A model generated the notes under the pieces. It was not told the DNA's origin. It did not search any database and saw only the letters and a program-made list of their open reading frames with translations. From Candidatus Latescibacterota bacterium (GTDB lineage Bacteria > Krumholzibacteriota > Krumholzibacteriia > WVZY01), in contig CP070677.1 in assembly GCA_020352495.1 (NCBI GenBank), forward strand, positions 263,657 to 306,398: 42,742 bases of DNA, written 5' to 3'. Positions 16,539 through 24,668 of this stretch are shown one piece after another (within the stretch, counting starts at the first letter, position 1; each line of letters opens with the position of its first letter). The position numbers and the translations under genes were made by a program.

Positions 16539-17774
16539 TCAGTGAATCGACCAATCCGGGGTATCACCTTGCGACAATATTCGCTTACCCCCCGTATTGA
16601 TGTCAATAATTGATATGACTTTTTCACCACCCCGTTTCTCCGAATAGACGATATGCCGCCCGTTCGGTGCCCAACGCGGATCTTCATGGTCGACCGCCTC
16701 ACGGGTTATGGGTCGAAAGCCGCTCCCATCCGGGCGAATTGTACACAACTGGAAGAACCCGTCAATCCTGGACACAAAGACGATTCTATCGCCCCGGGGT
16801 GACCATGCCGGGGACTCGTTATAGTTCCCGTAGTACGTTAAACGACGCACGTTACTCCCGTCCGCCTGCATGACATAGATTTGTGGTGAGCCGGACCGGT
16901 CCGAGGTAAAAAGAACTTCCCGCCCGTTGGGTGACCAACAGGGACTGCAGTCGATTGCACGGTTGTGCGTGAGGCGGCGTTTGATCTTGCCCGACTTGTT
17001 GACAATGTAGATTTCGGCGTTCCCATCTTTGCTAAGCGTTACCAACATTTCCTTGCGCCGACCCGACCAGTCCACCGAGTAGTTCAAACCCTTATGGCTC
17101 AACAGACGTTTGGATTCGGGATCGTTGAGATATCGGACAAACAGGTCGGCGTTCCGATGGCGAAAACTTGTGTATACCATGGCCTTAGAATGGTCGATCC
17201 ATCTCGGGAACAACACGGGGACGGTCTGCCGCAGAAGAACCTGGGGGTTGTATCCATCGTAGTCCGACATGACAAGTTCCCACTTGTCACCGGTTTTCCG
17301 CCGATACACAACCTTTGTGCTTGCGATGCCCACCTCCCCGGTCAGCATCCGGACAACCTCATCGGCGAAATGGTGGGCAACCTGCCTGATTTGATTGGGT
17401 TTGACAACATAGCGTTTCCCGCCGATGGTGAGGTTGTTCGACCCGTCGACAACCAACCCCTCGAAATGCGTCTGACCGCGGTTTTGTTTGAGCACACCAC
17501 GGACCTCGACGAGACCGTTGGGATCACCGTTGCCCGCCTGCGAAATTCGCCCCCGGGTGATCTTGAAGATACCCGAGAATTCCAAATCCGAAGACACGAG
17601 CTGCTCGAGAGCCCTCGCATTATCAACCTTTGCCCCGTCCACGGCGGAGAACAGAACGACGGAGAGCGGGATCAGGTCGGCGTAGGTCGATTTGATTCCC
17701 AGTTCAACTTCCTTCTGGGCCGAGGCGGGAACAGCAACAACAAACAACGCAAGGATGGCAAGAAAATGTCGCAT
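16539..17774 (-). CDS. tolB: Tol-Pal system beta-propeller protein TolB
   Basis: Periplasmic TolB, 411 aa from the ATG at 17774, which has GAGGAAGAG upstream and gives a proper signal peptide (MRHFLAILALFVVAVPASA). An upstream in-frame extension of 40 codons overlaps tolA and is rejected. N-terminal TolB_N domain (about 25-150) followed by a beta-propeller of repeating WSPxG blades (for example CSPCWSPNGREVLFTS, ESPAWSPRGDRIVFVS, EDPRWAPNGRHIVYS). It binds Pal and the N-terminal segment is the switch recognised by TolA. Four bases separate it from the tolA stop. Confidence 0.97.
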   Translation of the reverse strand: MRHFLAILALFVVAVPASAQKEVELGIKSTYADLIPLSVVLFSAVDGAKVDNARALEQLVSSDLEFSGIFKITRGRISQAGNGDPNGLVEVRGVLKQNRGQTHFEGLVVDGSNNLTIGGKRYVVKPNQIRQVAHHFADEVVRMLTGEVGIASTKVVYRRKTGDKWELVMSDYDGYNPQVLLRQTVPVLFPRWIDHSKAMVYTSFRHRNADLFVRYLNDPESKRLLSHKGLNYSVDWSGRRKEMLVTLSKDGNAEIYIVNKSGKIKRRLTHNRAIDCSPCWSPNGREVLFTSDRSGSPQIYVMQADGSNVRRLTYYGNYNESPAWSPRGDRIVFVSRIDGFFQLCTIRPDGSGFRPITREAVDHEDPRWAPNGRHIVYSEKRGGEKVISIIDINTGGKRILSQGDTPDWSIH

Positions 17775-17778
17775 AGTT

Positions 17779-18459
17779 CTACTCTTCCTCGTAGGCAAAA
17801 CTGAAATGCACTCCGAGATAATCATCGTCGAACCCGCCCGGCAGTGGCGGGAGCGGATTGGCTTGAAACACAGCCCTGAGGGCCGCTTGGTCAAACAAAA
17901 AGTTTCCCGATGATGTCTCGGTTACCGGTGTTTCTATCGCGCCGGATTTGTCGATTCTGAAATACACACGACAATAAATTGAGCCGCCCGACGATGTTCC
18001 GGGAACCTTCCAGTTGGCGGCAATCTTTCTTTTGATGGTTGCGAGGTAATATGCAAAAGGAAAATCTTCGACGTCGAGTGCAATATCTCCCGTAGCGACT
18101 TCCGGCACCGCCGTTGTGTCGACTTCGGCCGACTCGGCGAGTTTCTTCTTTTCGATCGTTGTGGAAGGAATGATTTTCTTTTTCTCTTCCGGTTTCTTCT
18201 CGGGCTTTTTTTGTCTCGTCGGTTCGACCAGTTCTTCGGGCTTTTCTTCCTCTATTTTTGGCGGTATCTCTTCGCGTTTCTCTTCTTTTGGAGGTTGAAG
18301 TGGTTTTTTCTTTGGCTTCGTAGCCTCTTCGAGAGTTACCAGCGTCACCGCATAGACGTCACGGGGAATGAAACGGACCTGGTGGATCCGTACCACCCAC
18401 ATCGCGACCAGTCCCACAGCGATGTGAAAGCAAAGCGATACAATCAGCGCGTTTTTCAT
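17779..18459 (-). CDS. tolA: TolA-like energy transducer (TonB C-terminal family)
   Basis: Inner-membrane anchored, periplasm-spanning energy transducer, 226 aa from the ATG at 18459 (GAGG seven bases upstream; TTG two codons earlier possible). One TM helix at about residues 3-23, a Lys/Glu/Pro-rich rod at about 48-110 (KKKPLQPPKEEKREE...EKKPEEKKK), and a TonB/TolA C-terminal domain at about 125-226. By sequence alone it could be called TonB, but its place between tolR and tolB makes it the TolA of this system. The rod is much shorter than in E. coli TolA (421 aa in total there). Confidence 0.9.
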   Translation of the reverse strand: MKNALIVSLCFHIAVGLVAMWVVRIHQVRFIPRDVYAVTLVTLEEATKPKKKPLQPPKEEKREEIPPKIEEEKPEELVEPTRQKKPEKKPEEKKKIIPSTTIEKKKLAESAEVDTTAVPEVATGDIALDVEDFPFAYYLATIKRKIAANWKVPGTSSGGSIYCRVYFRIDKSGAIETPVTETSSGNFLFDQAALRAVFQANPLPPLPGGFDDDYLGVHFSFAYEEE

Positions 18460-18506
18460 TACCAAACCTCAGGCAGCCCTCGCCGACACGCCCGATTGTT
18501 TATGTG

Positions 18507-18905
18507 CTATTTCGCCTTTTCCATTTCTGTAATCATCCCGACTTCGTCAATCCCCACTTGCTTGACGTTGCCCACCACCTTCATTACGACCCCATAAGGC
18601 ACTTCCTCGTCCGCCCTCACAAAAACGCGCTCCTCCCCCGCAACCTTCAGATTGCGAAGCGATTCCTCGAGCTCATCCAACTCGACCTTGTTGTTGTTGA
18701 GGTAAACATCCCCCTCTTTCGTCACGGCGAGAATCACTCCCTCGGTCTCTTTGATCACGGTCGACTTCGCCCGGGGAAGCCGTACCTTTATCCCGGCCTG
18801 GATAAACGGCGCCGTAAGCATAAAGATTATCAGCAACACCATCATCACATCGACGAGAGACGTGATGTTGATCTCCGATAGGGAACTATACGGGCTTTTT
18901 TTCAT
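18507..18905 (-). CDS. tolR: TolR/ExbD-type proton channel subunit
   Basis: ExbD/TolR family, 132 aa: short cytoplasmic N-terminus, one TM helix (about 14-34, LVDVMMVLLIIFMLTAPF) with the conserved Asp in the helix start that carries the proton pathway, and a periplasmic domain. The ATG lies inside the end of tolQ (20-base overlap, GGAGG six bases upstream), so translation is coupled. Confidence 0.95.
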   Translation of the reverse strand: MKKSPYSSLSEINITSLVDVMMVLLIIFMLTAPFIQAGIKVRLPRAKSTVIKETEGVILAVTKEGDVYLNNNKVELDELEESLRNLKVAGEERVFVRADEEVPYGVVMKVVGNVKQVGIDEVGMITEMEKAK

Positions 18906-19644
18906 ACGAGGCCTCCCTTCCGGAGTACGGCCGTTCCGTGGACCGCGCCGCGGTCAGCTCCAAAAGTCTCGCGGCGAAAAGCTCGATACGGTTTTCCTGC
19001 CGGCGGACGTGTCGCAGTAGGAGGTTGTAACCCACCACCGCCGGTATGGCCGCACCAAGCCCCGCGATGGTGGTGATCAACGCCTCGGCGATGCCCGGCC
19101 CGACGACTTCGATACTGGCTGTTCCATGCGCGCCCATGCTCAGGAAGCTTCCCGCGATCCCCCAAACCGTCCCCAGAAGCCCCAGAAACGGCGCGACACC
19201 AGCCGTTGTAGCCAGAAAGACGAGGTACTTCTCCATCTCGGATACCTCGGCCACCGCTCTTCGCTCGAGCAGCGAACTTAGCCGAGCCGTCACGGTCTCA
19301 GGATTCGACGCGCTCGATCCCTCCGCCGATGGGGTCACATCCTTTCTGTTTTCCAAGAACCGTCTGGTTTCCAGAAGCAGCGCGCCCTCGACCGACGGCA
19401 GACATTGCCTGACCGTATCCATCGAGAGCGAAAGACCTTTTGAGGCCAGATCCGCCTGAAGTCGGCGCCCCCCTTGTCTGAGCTTCATGTACAGACGCGT
19501 CCTGTCGTAGATGATCGCCCACGAGATGACGGAGATCACAAAGAGGATCAACAGTATGAATTTCGCGAACCATCCGCTCTGAAAAACGAGGGTAGGTACC
19601 GATCGTCCGAGATCGGCAAGTGGTATCAAGGCTGAAGCATCCAT
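18886..19644 (-). CDS. tolQ: TolQ/ExbB-type proton channel subunit
   Basis: MotA/TolQ/ExbB family channel protein, 252 aa, three TM helices (about 25-45, 140-165 and 185-210). The conserved segment LATTAGVAPFLGLLGTVWGI followed by GPGIAEALITTIAGLGAAIPAVVGYN marks the TM2-TM3 proton channel. With TolR it energises TolA. Start ATG 19644 with GAGAGG upstream. First gene of the same-strand run that continues to the epimerase gene at 10756. About 195 bases separate it from the divergent DUF4384 gene; I see no convincing sigma-70 promoter on this strand. Confidence 0.95.
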   Translation of the reverse strand: MDASALIPLADLGRSVPTLVFQSGWFAKFILLILFVISVISWAIIYDRTRLYMKLRQGGRRLQADLASKGLSLSMDTVRQCLPSVEGALLLETRRFLENRKDVTPSAEGSSASNPETVTARLSSLLERRAVAEVSEMEKYLVFLATTAGVAPFLGLLGTVWGIAGSFLSMGAHGTASIEVVGPGIAEALITTIAGLGAAIPAVVGYNLLLRHVRRQENRIELFAARLLELTAARSTERPYSGREASYEKKPV

Positions 19645-19761
19645 TGTCGGCCTCTCTTAAGTCATTGTAAAATTAAAGGCTTACGCGAACCTGCCCATCC
19701 GGATCGCACCGACGCCGGGCTGAAAATAACAAAGCCCTTTCCAGGCGTCAAACCATAAGGG

Positions 19762-19790
19762 TTGATGAGGGATTTGAAAAGGACTATAAT
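19762..19790 (+). promoter_or_regulatory. promoter of the DUF4384 gene
   Basis: TTGATG (19762-19767), 17-base spacer, perfect TATAAT (19785-19790). Predicted start near 19797, leader about 43 bases ending in the strong AAGGAGGG ribosome site. Confidence 0.7.
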
Positions 19791-19839
19791 CAATAAGGTA
19801 AAACACGTTTCCCCCTGAGGAACCTAAGGAGGGAACCTC

Positions 19840-21564
19840 ATGAAACGGCTATTCGCACTGCTGGTTGGGGCGGTCTTTTTGTATCCCCTGACCGCTGATT
19901 CCGTAACCCAATACAAATCAAAGACCTACACAAACCAGGGTGTCAGTCTGGCCCTCGAGGACCCCATCGGATCCGTCTACCAGGACGGCGAGGAGGTGCG
20001 CTTCTCGATCCGAACCGATCTGGACGCGTACGTCGTTGTCTTCAATATCGACACCGAAGGGTTTGTCCATCTCTTGTACCCACGCGATGGCAAAACCCTC
20101 CGAAGAATCTCGCCCGACCGGGTCTATTACCTCCCCGAGTATGACGACGAGTCGTTGATTGTCGGAGGTGCAAAAGGGATCGAGTTTGTGTTTGCGCTCG
20201 CCACTCCGCACCGTGACGACTTCAACACGGAAGAGATCGCGTTTCTTTTGGATAACGAGAAGCTGTCCGACGAACGAAAATTCCGTATCGACGGCGACCC
20301 GTTCTTGGCAGCCAATCGGATCGCGAGTCAGCTCATCCGCGGAATCGCCCAGAGAAACGGCGTGTCGTTGTCATACACGTATTTTTATATCAACGAGGCG
20401 GTGGACTATCCGAGGTATCTCTGTGGGGACTGCTACGAAAAAGGGAAAGATCCGTACGGTGAAGGCATGCCGCGTTACGTCGCCGCGGCGGATTTCGAAA
20501 CAACCGACCGTCTGACCTATCCGCTCGAACGGGGCTTCGCACCGGAATATGAATACGAGTCCGTAGCGGATACCGGCGGATCCAGTGGCGGTGGCGCCAG
20601 CGTCACCCGCGTATACGTTTCGTATTATCCCCGTTGGGACCACGGGTTTTACACGAGCTCGTGGTGGTACATGGATCCTTGGTATTGGGACTGGTGGTAC
20701 TCCCCGTATTACCGTGGGAGTTGGTACTTCAACATCGGCTGGAACTGGGGCTGGGGCGCTTGGCACTACTACTATTTCCCGTATTATTACTGTGGCCCGT
20801 ATTATGCCTGTTACCCGTACTATGCCTATTACAGCTGCTACCCGGGCTACTGTTATTACCCGCTGGGTCGTTACTGGCGGACCTTCCGCCCGTGGGGCAA
20901 ATCCGCAACATCGACGATTCTCCACACGGCGATGGACCTCGACTCGAGACGTCACTCTGGGATGACGGGTCGCTCGCTAAAATCATATGGGCAGTCGAAG
21001 AGAAGGACGGTCGCGTCGTCGGTTCGGCCGGGTGGAAAACGGTATTCTTACAAAGACGGAAAATACATCCGTTACAACAGCAAGCTCGCCAAGCGAACGG
21101 GACTCAAGAGCAGAGATGTCCGAAAATACACCTCTGTACGCGGGAAAGGGCCGCGGACAGATCGGTCGAGGAAGATCATTTCGACAAAGAAACCGTACCG
21201 TGAAAGACGCGTCATCACGAGATCCAAGGTCCGCTCCGACAGAAGTCGGATGTACGATCGAAAGAGTTCGAAACGAACGATTAGGTCGAGGGACTTCAAG
21301 CCGCCTTCCCGAACAAAATCCCCCAAAGTGAGGGGCACACGACAGGGCAGCGGATCGAAATGGAAACCGAGAAGCACGCGTTCCAAATCATCGAGCAAAC
21401 GCGTCTACAAACCGAACGTGCGGCGCGGGTCGAACCGCAAGAGTTCCGGGTCGTCGTACCGGGCACCTTCGCGGCGATCCTCTTCGCGGCCGAGTGCCAC
21501 TCGATCACGAGGTTCGTCGGGCCGACGTTCGACATCGTCGAGCAAAGGAAAGGGTCGTCGTTGA
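19840..21564 (+). CDS. secreted DUF4384 protein with Tyr/Trp-rich block and basic tail
   Basis: 574-aa protein in three parts. Residues 1-19 are a signal peptide (MKRLFALLVGAVFLYPLTA). Residues about 30-190 are a DUF4384-like domain (GEEVRFSIRTDLDAYVVVFN, GFVHLLYPRD). Residues about 255-350 are extraordinarily aromatic: in the 96 residues from VYVSYYPRW to FRPWG I count 28 Tyr and 14 Trp, plus 4 Cys. Residues about 352-574 are Arg/Lys/Ser rich with almost no acidic residues and no folded-domain look. DUF4384 domains occur in surface and signalling proteins and have no enzymatic role that I know of. The chain could be a surface adhesin, a matrix or pili-like scaffold or a polyanion (DNA, LPS) binder; none is shown. 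Divergent from tolQ; strong ribosome site CTAAGGAGGGAACCTC. Confidence 0.85.
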   Translation: MKRLFALLVGAVFLYPLTADSVTQYKSKTYTNQGVSLALEDPIGSVYQDGEEVRFSIRTDLDAYVVVFNIDTEGFVHLLYPRDGKTLRRISPDRVYYLPEYDDESLIVGGAKGIEFVFALATPHRDDFNTEEIAFLLDNEKLSDERKFRIDGDPFLAANRIASQLIRGIAQRNGVSLSYTYFYINEAVDYPRYLCGDCYEKGKDPYGEGMPRYVAAADFETTDRLTYPLERGFAPEYEYESVADTGGSSGGGASVTRVYVSYYPRWDHGFYTSSWWYMDPWYWDWWYSPYYRGSWYFNIGWNWGWGAWHYYYFPYYYCGPYYACYPYYAYYSCYPGYCYYPLGRYWRTFRPWGKSATSTILHTAMDLDSRRHSGMTGRSLKSYGQSKRRTVASSVRPGGKRYSYKDGKYIRYNSKLAKRTGLKSRDVRKYTSVRGKGPRTDRSRKIISTKKPYRERRVITRSKVRSDRSRMYDRKSSKRTIRSRDFKPPSRTKSPKVRGTRQGSGSKWKPRSTRSKSSSKRVYKPNVRRGSNRKSSGSSYRAPSRRSSSRPSATRSRGSSGRRSTSSSKGKGRR

Positions 21565-21610
21565 TCGCGTGTCCCGTAGTTGCATGAATGGCGGCGCGTG
21601 CCACCAAAAA

Positions 21611-21637
21611 AAGAGGCCGAATGTTTTTCGGCCTCTT
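21611..21637 (-). terminator. bidirectional terminator between the DUF4384 and Cys-rich genes
   Basis: AAGAGGCCGA (21611-21620) pairs perfectly with TCGGCCTCTT (21628-21637) around ATGTTTT. On the minus strand the stem is followed by a run of T (21604-21612 are A on plus), so it is a strong stop for the Cys-rich gene; for the plus strand the tail is CTCTTTG, weaker. Confidence 0.88.
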
Positions 21638-21662
21638 CTCTTTGTAAGCCTGCCCCCGTAGT

Positions 21663-22238
21663 CTAGAGCGTCTTGATCGCTTCTACCTCGAGATATTTCA
21701 CGCCATCGTGCTTCTTGACGCGGGTGGTAATCATGACGTCGGTTTCGCGCGCCGTTCTCTTGAGTTTCTTCGCGAGGTGGTTTTTGACGAGGAGATAGCT
21801 CTTTCCTTCGGACGTCTGGAAGGCCGCATGACAGGTTTTGGTCGCGCCGAGGTTACAGTTGCCGCACACATAACGCCCGGTGAGCACCATGACCCGGCCC
21901 TCGCGATACGGAACCGTCTCGATGTTTGCCGCCGAGCCGGATTTCGCGCCCTTGCAGCTTTTTTTCGAACAGGTCTTGGAACAGGCTTTTGAACACGTCT
22001 TCGAACACGACTTCGAACAATCGGACGCCGCCTGCGCACTGGATTTCGGACACGAGGCCGTCTTCTTCTTGCAACCGGACGTGGACTTGCCATCGTCACC
22101 GGAACCACTCGTCACCGTATCGGTCGTATAGCTATTTATCGTCGAGGCAATTAGTTCGCCTGCGCCCCCAGCCAAAAACACGAGGGCGGCGATCGCAAGC
22201 AGTCCTGTCACCACTACCGACGCTCTTAGCTTTGACAT
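21663..22238 (-). CDS. exported Cys-Ser-Lys repeat protein with CGNC module
   Basis: 191-aa protein from the ATG at 22238, chosen because AAAAGGAGG sits five bases upstream (an in-frame start eight codons earlier has none). Residues about 4-30 are a signal or anchor segment. Residues about 50-100 are a low-complexity tract of Cys, Ser and Lys with repeated CSKTC/CSKSC/CSKAC units, some 11-12 Cys. A compact C-terminal module follows, with VCGNC, then TKTCHAAF and GKSYLLVKN, ending in a beta-rich stretch. The CGxC...C layout recalls small secreted domains such as DUF6370, but the match is by eye. Metal or thiol binding is plausible. It lies downstream of the sigma/anti-sigma/ybjQ/MBL genes and has its own promoter candidate. 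Confidence 0.8.
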   Translation of the reverse strand: MSKLRASVVVTGLLAIAALVFLAGGAGELIASTINSYTTDTVTSGSGDDGKSTSGCKKKTASCPKSSAQAASDCSKSCSKTCSKACSKTCSKKSCKGAKSGSAANIETVPYREGRVMVLTGRYVCGNCNLGATKTCHAAFQTSEGKSYLLVKNHLAKKLKRTARETDVMITTRVKKHDGVKYLEVEAIKTL

Positions 22239-22289
22239 CGAGACCTCCTTTTGGGTGTCCAAGCCGTCTTGGTGTCGTCAATAAGCCGT

Positions 22290-22318
22290 AATATCCCATA
22301 AAAATTGACATTTGTCAA
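22290..22318 (-). promoter_or_regulatory. promoter with palindromic -35 for the Cys-rich gene
   Basis: On the minus strand: TTGACA (22313-22318), 17-base spacer, GATATT (22290-22295). The perfect -35 hexamer is half of an inverted repeat TTGACA-AA-TGTCAA (22305-22318), a possible operator. Predicted transcription start about 22283, leader about 45 bases. Confidence 0.55.
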
Positions 22319-22341
22319 GATTGGAACGGGAACCGGTTCGA

Positions 22342-23181
22342 CTAGAGGGTCACGGTCTCTCCGAGCTGGAAGCGCCCGTCGAGCACCTCCACGCGGCATG
22401 CCTCCACACTGGGGTCATGTTCGAACACCAGAATCCAGTCCTCGTCCGCTGCCCGCTTGAGAACGGCGGTTTTTTCCTCCATGGCAAGAACGGGGTCCAG
22501 ATCATAGGCCATGACGTACGGTGTGGGGATATGCGCCGCGGTGGGAATCAGATCACCACAGTAGAACAGTGCCACCCTGTCCACGCTGAGCCTCGGTAAG
22601 TGTTGACCTGGCGTATGCCCGTGAAAAGCAAGGACATCCAGCCCGGGGCAGAGCGCCCAGTCCCCGTCGTGGAGCTCCAAAACCCCCTCACTCTCGATTG
22701 GTGCAATCCGCTCCGAGAAGTAACTTGCTCGGTCCCTTGGGTTTGGGTTGAGCGCGTGTTCCCACTGTGCGTTCTGGATGTGGTGCGCTGCGTTGGGGAA
22801 GGCAAGCTTCCATCCCGCCCCGTCTTGAATCGCGGCACCACCGGCGTGATCGAAATGGAGATGGGTCAGAATGACGTCCGTGACGTCTTCTGGTTTGAGA
22901 TCGATGTCTCGAAGGGCGTCTGTCAGGGAGACGAAATTCTCAAAACCGTAAATGTTTTCCAGTTTTTTTCCGTATCCGATTCCCGAACCCGTATCGACGA
23001 CAACGACTCTGCCCTGCCCGCGAATGACGAGGTTTCGCATCGCCATCGAAATACGATTTTCATCGTCGGCGGGGGCGACTCTAGACCACAGGTTTTTGGG
23101 AACGACTCCAAACATCGCCCCTCCATCGAGCCGAAACATCCCCGCCACGACGGGATTGACTTCCCAGCTTCCAATCTTCAT
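22342..23181 (-). CDS. metallo-beta-lactamase-fold hydrolase
   Basis: MBL-fold metal hydrolase, 279 aa, probably cytoplasmic (no signal peptide). The dinuclear metal motif is HLHFDH at 107-112, with the further ligands His189 (FHGHTPGQH), Asp210 (YCGDLIPT) and a later His. The overall pattern, including GHTPGQ and GDLIPTAAHI, is like quorum-quenching lactonase, PqsE/RomA-like and similar MBL proteins, but the exact substrate cannot be told. AAGGAGA is six bases before the ATG. It follows ybjQ on the same strand with a 53-base gap. Confidence 0.88.
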   Translation of the reverse strand: MKIGSWEVNPVVAGMFRLDGGAMFGVVPKNLWSRVAPADDENRISMAMRNLVIRGQGRVVVVDTGSGIGYGKKLENIYGFENFVSLTDALRDIDLKPEDVTDVILTHLHFDHAGGAAIQDGAGWKLAFPNAAHHIQNAQWEHALNPNPRDRASYFSERIAPIESEGVLELHDGDWALCPGLDVLAFHGHTPGQHLPRLSVDRVALFYCGDLIPTAAHIPTPYVMAYDLDPVLAMEEKTAVLKRAADEDWILVFEHDPSVEACRVEVLDGRFQLGETVTL

Positions 23182-23234
23182 CTGTCTCCTTGTGCGTTAC
23201 TGTGAAGGCGTGAGGAACCCGGCTGAGACGGCGC

Positions 23235-23555
23235 TCACTCTTCCTCTGTCAAAACCGCCGTGCCGTATACGAGGAGCTCAGAAGCGTTTTGCATGATCTC
23301 GCTCGTTATGAAACGGACCCCGATCACCGCATTCGCCCCCATTTTTGTCGCTTCTTCTCGCATCCGATCGAGAGCCTGCTCGCGAGATTCCGCCATCAGT
23401 TTTGTATATTCCCTGATCTCGCCGCCGGTGATGTTCTTCATCACCGCCGTCAGATCGTGACCGATGTGCCGGCTGCGCACCGTGCTGCCCTTTACCAACC
23501 CGAGAATCCGCACAAGGCGTCTCCCCGGTATCGTGTCGGTTGTCGTTATGATCAT
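23235..23555 (-). CDS. ybjQ: YbjQ family protein (UPF0145)
   Basis: Small YbjQ/UPF0145 protein, 106 aa, which forms pentameric rings in known structures and has been called a heavy-metal-binding domain. Typical blocks: TTTDTIPGRRLVRILGLVKGSTVRSRHIG, then REQALDRMREEATKMGANAVIGVRF and a short C-terminal strand. The ATG overlaps the stop of the anti-sigma gene by four bases, so it is translationally coupled to the sigma module. Function in the cell unknown. Confidence 0.92.
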   Translation of the reverse strand: MIITTTDTIPGRRLVRILGLVKGSTVRSRHIGHDLTAVMKNITGGEIREYTKLMAESREQALDRMREEATKMGANAVIGVRFITSEIMQNASELLVYGTAVLTEEE

Positions 23556-23986
23556 TGCTTGACCCCTTTATACGGATCGCTTTTGTTCTCGTGGTACCTC
23601 TCCCTTACAACCGACAAGAAGATCACCACCAATCCCAACAAAACGACCGCGATGCTCAACCCCTTGAACGTTAGAAACTCGGGAGAGGTCACGGCCTTGT
23701 AGATCGCAAAGAGGAGGACGGCGACGATTCCGGTAATCATCAGCACAAATCCAGTTCCCCGCTCCATCCGGTGAAGAAGGCTGTCCCAGTATCTCGTCCA
23801 GAACTCTTCGTCGGGTGTTCTTAGCCTAAGATCGTTTGTCAGCTCGACAAGACGGCCGATTTCCTTGAGCTCTTGTTTGCAGTCGTCGCACGTTTTCACG
23901 TGCTCTTCGTAAACCGTTTTCTCCTCGGCACCGAGCTCTCCGTCGAGGAGCCTCATTCCTTCGGTTTGAAATCGCTCGCATACCAC
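23552..23986 (-). CDS. zinc-finger anti-sigma factor (two-TM)
   Basis: 144-aa membrane anti-sigma factor partner of the ECF sigma gene directly upstream. The ZAS motif HxxxCxxC is His29, Cys33, Cys36 (EEHVKTCDDC). Two hydrophobic helices lie at about 79-98 and 107-127, with a short basic tail. ZAS proteins of this type hold the sigma factor and often release it on thiol oxidation or metal loss. The start is a GTG, two bases after the sigma stop, with GGAGG ten bases upstream. The region outside is too short for a large sensor domain, so the signal may be cytoplasmic or in the membrane. Confidence 0.9.
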   Translation of the reverse strand: MVCERFQTEGMRLLDGELGAEEKTVYEEHVKTCDDCKQELKEIGRLVELTNDLRLRTPDEEFWTRYWDSLLHRMERGTGFVLMITGIVAVLLFAIYKAVTSPEFLTFKGLSIAVVLLGLVVIFLSVVRERYHENKSDPYKGVKQ

Positions 23987-23988
23987 GG

Positions 23989-24609
23989 CTAGACCACCTC
24001 CCCCGGTGCTGTACGGGCTTCTGGAACGAGTTCAGGGATCTCATCGAGCCCGTGTTGCTCGATCTCGATCAATATTTTCCTCAACATCTTTCGTGCGTAG
24101 TACAGCCTCGACATCACCGTCCCTATCGGAATATCAAGGGTCTTTGCGATTTGTTCGTACGAACACCCCTTGAAGTTCTTGAGTACGATAACCTCTCTGT
24201 GCTCGAACGATAGTCTTTCGATCGCCGCGTGCAACATTCGGACTCGTTCTTCCTTTTCGAGGTCCTCGAGCGGTGTCGACGTTCGTGACGGGAATCGTTC
24301 CCTGTCCGGTTTGTCGTCGTAGTACAACGGCTCGCACTTTCTGGATTCGCGGCGAATGAAGTTCAGACACCGGTTCCTCAAGATCCTGTAGAACCACGGA
24401 TAGAAAGGTCTTTCGGGGTCGAACTGGGCTCTCGCTTGGAAGGCTTTGATAAACGCGTCCTGGGAGAGATCGCGTGCGTCTTCGGAGTTCCCCGTAAAAC
24501 CAAGAGCTATGAGATATGCATCCGTCATATAGATCCGGACCAACGCTCCAAACGCCTTCTTGTCGCCATTTCGCCAGCGTTGAATCAGCTCTCTCTCGTT
24601 ATCGTGCAA
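23989..24609 (-). CDS. ECF RNA polymerase sigma factor
   Basis: Extracytoplasmic-function sigma-70 factor, 206 aa. Region 2 spans about 15-85 (ALGFTGNSEDARDLSQDAFIKAFQAR), and region 4 about 135-185 with the helix-turn-helix GCSYEQIAKTLDIPIGTVMSRLYYARKML. There is no sigma-1.1 or region 3. The start is a TTG with AGGAGG six bases upstream. It heads a chain with anti-sigma, ybjQ and the MBL gene. The C-terminal extension of about 20 residues after region 4 is unremarkable. Confidence 0.95.
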   Translation of the reverse strand: MHDNERELIQRWRNGDKKAFGALVRIYMTDAYLIALGFTGNSEDARDLSQDAFIKAFQARAQFDPERPFYPWFYRILRNRCLNFIRRESRKCEPLYYDDKPDRERFPSRTSTPLEDLEKEERVRMLHAAIERLSFEHREVIVLKNFKGCSYEQIAKTLDIPIGTVMSRLYYARKMLRKILIEIEQHGLDEIPELVPEARTAPGEVV

Positions 24610-24668
24610 CTCGACCCTCCTCGTCCCTCACCTTCGTGCTCGGGGTCCCAATCTACCACCATCAATAA

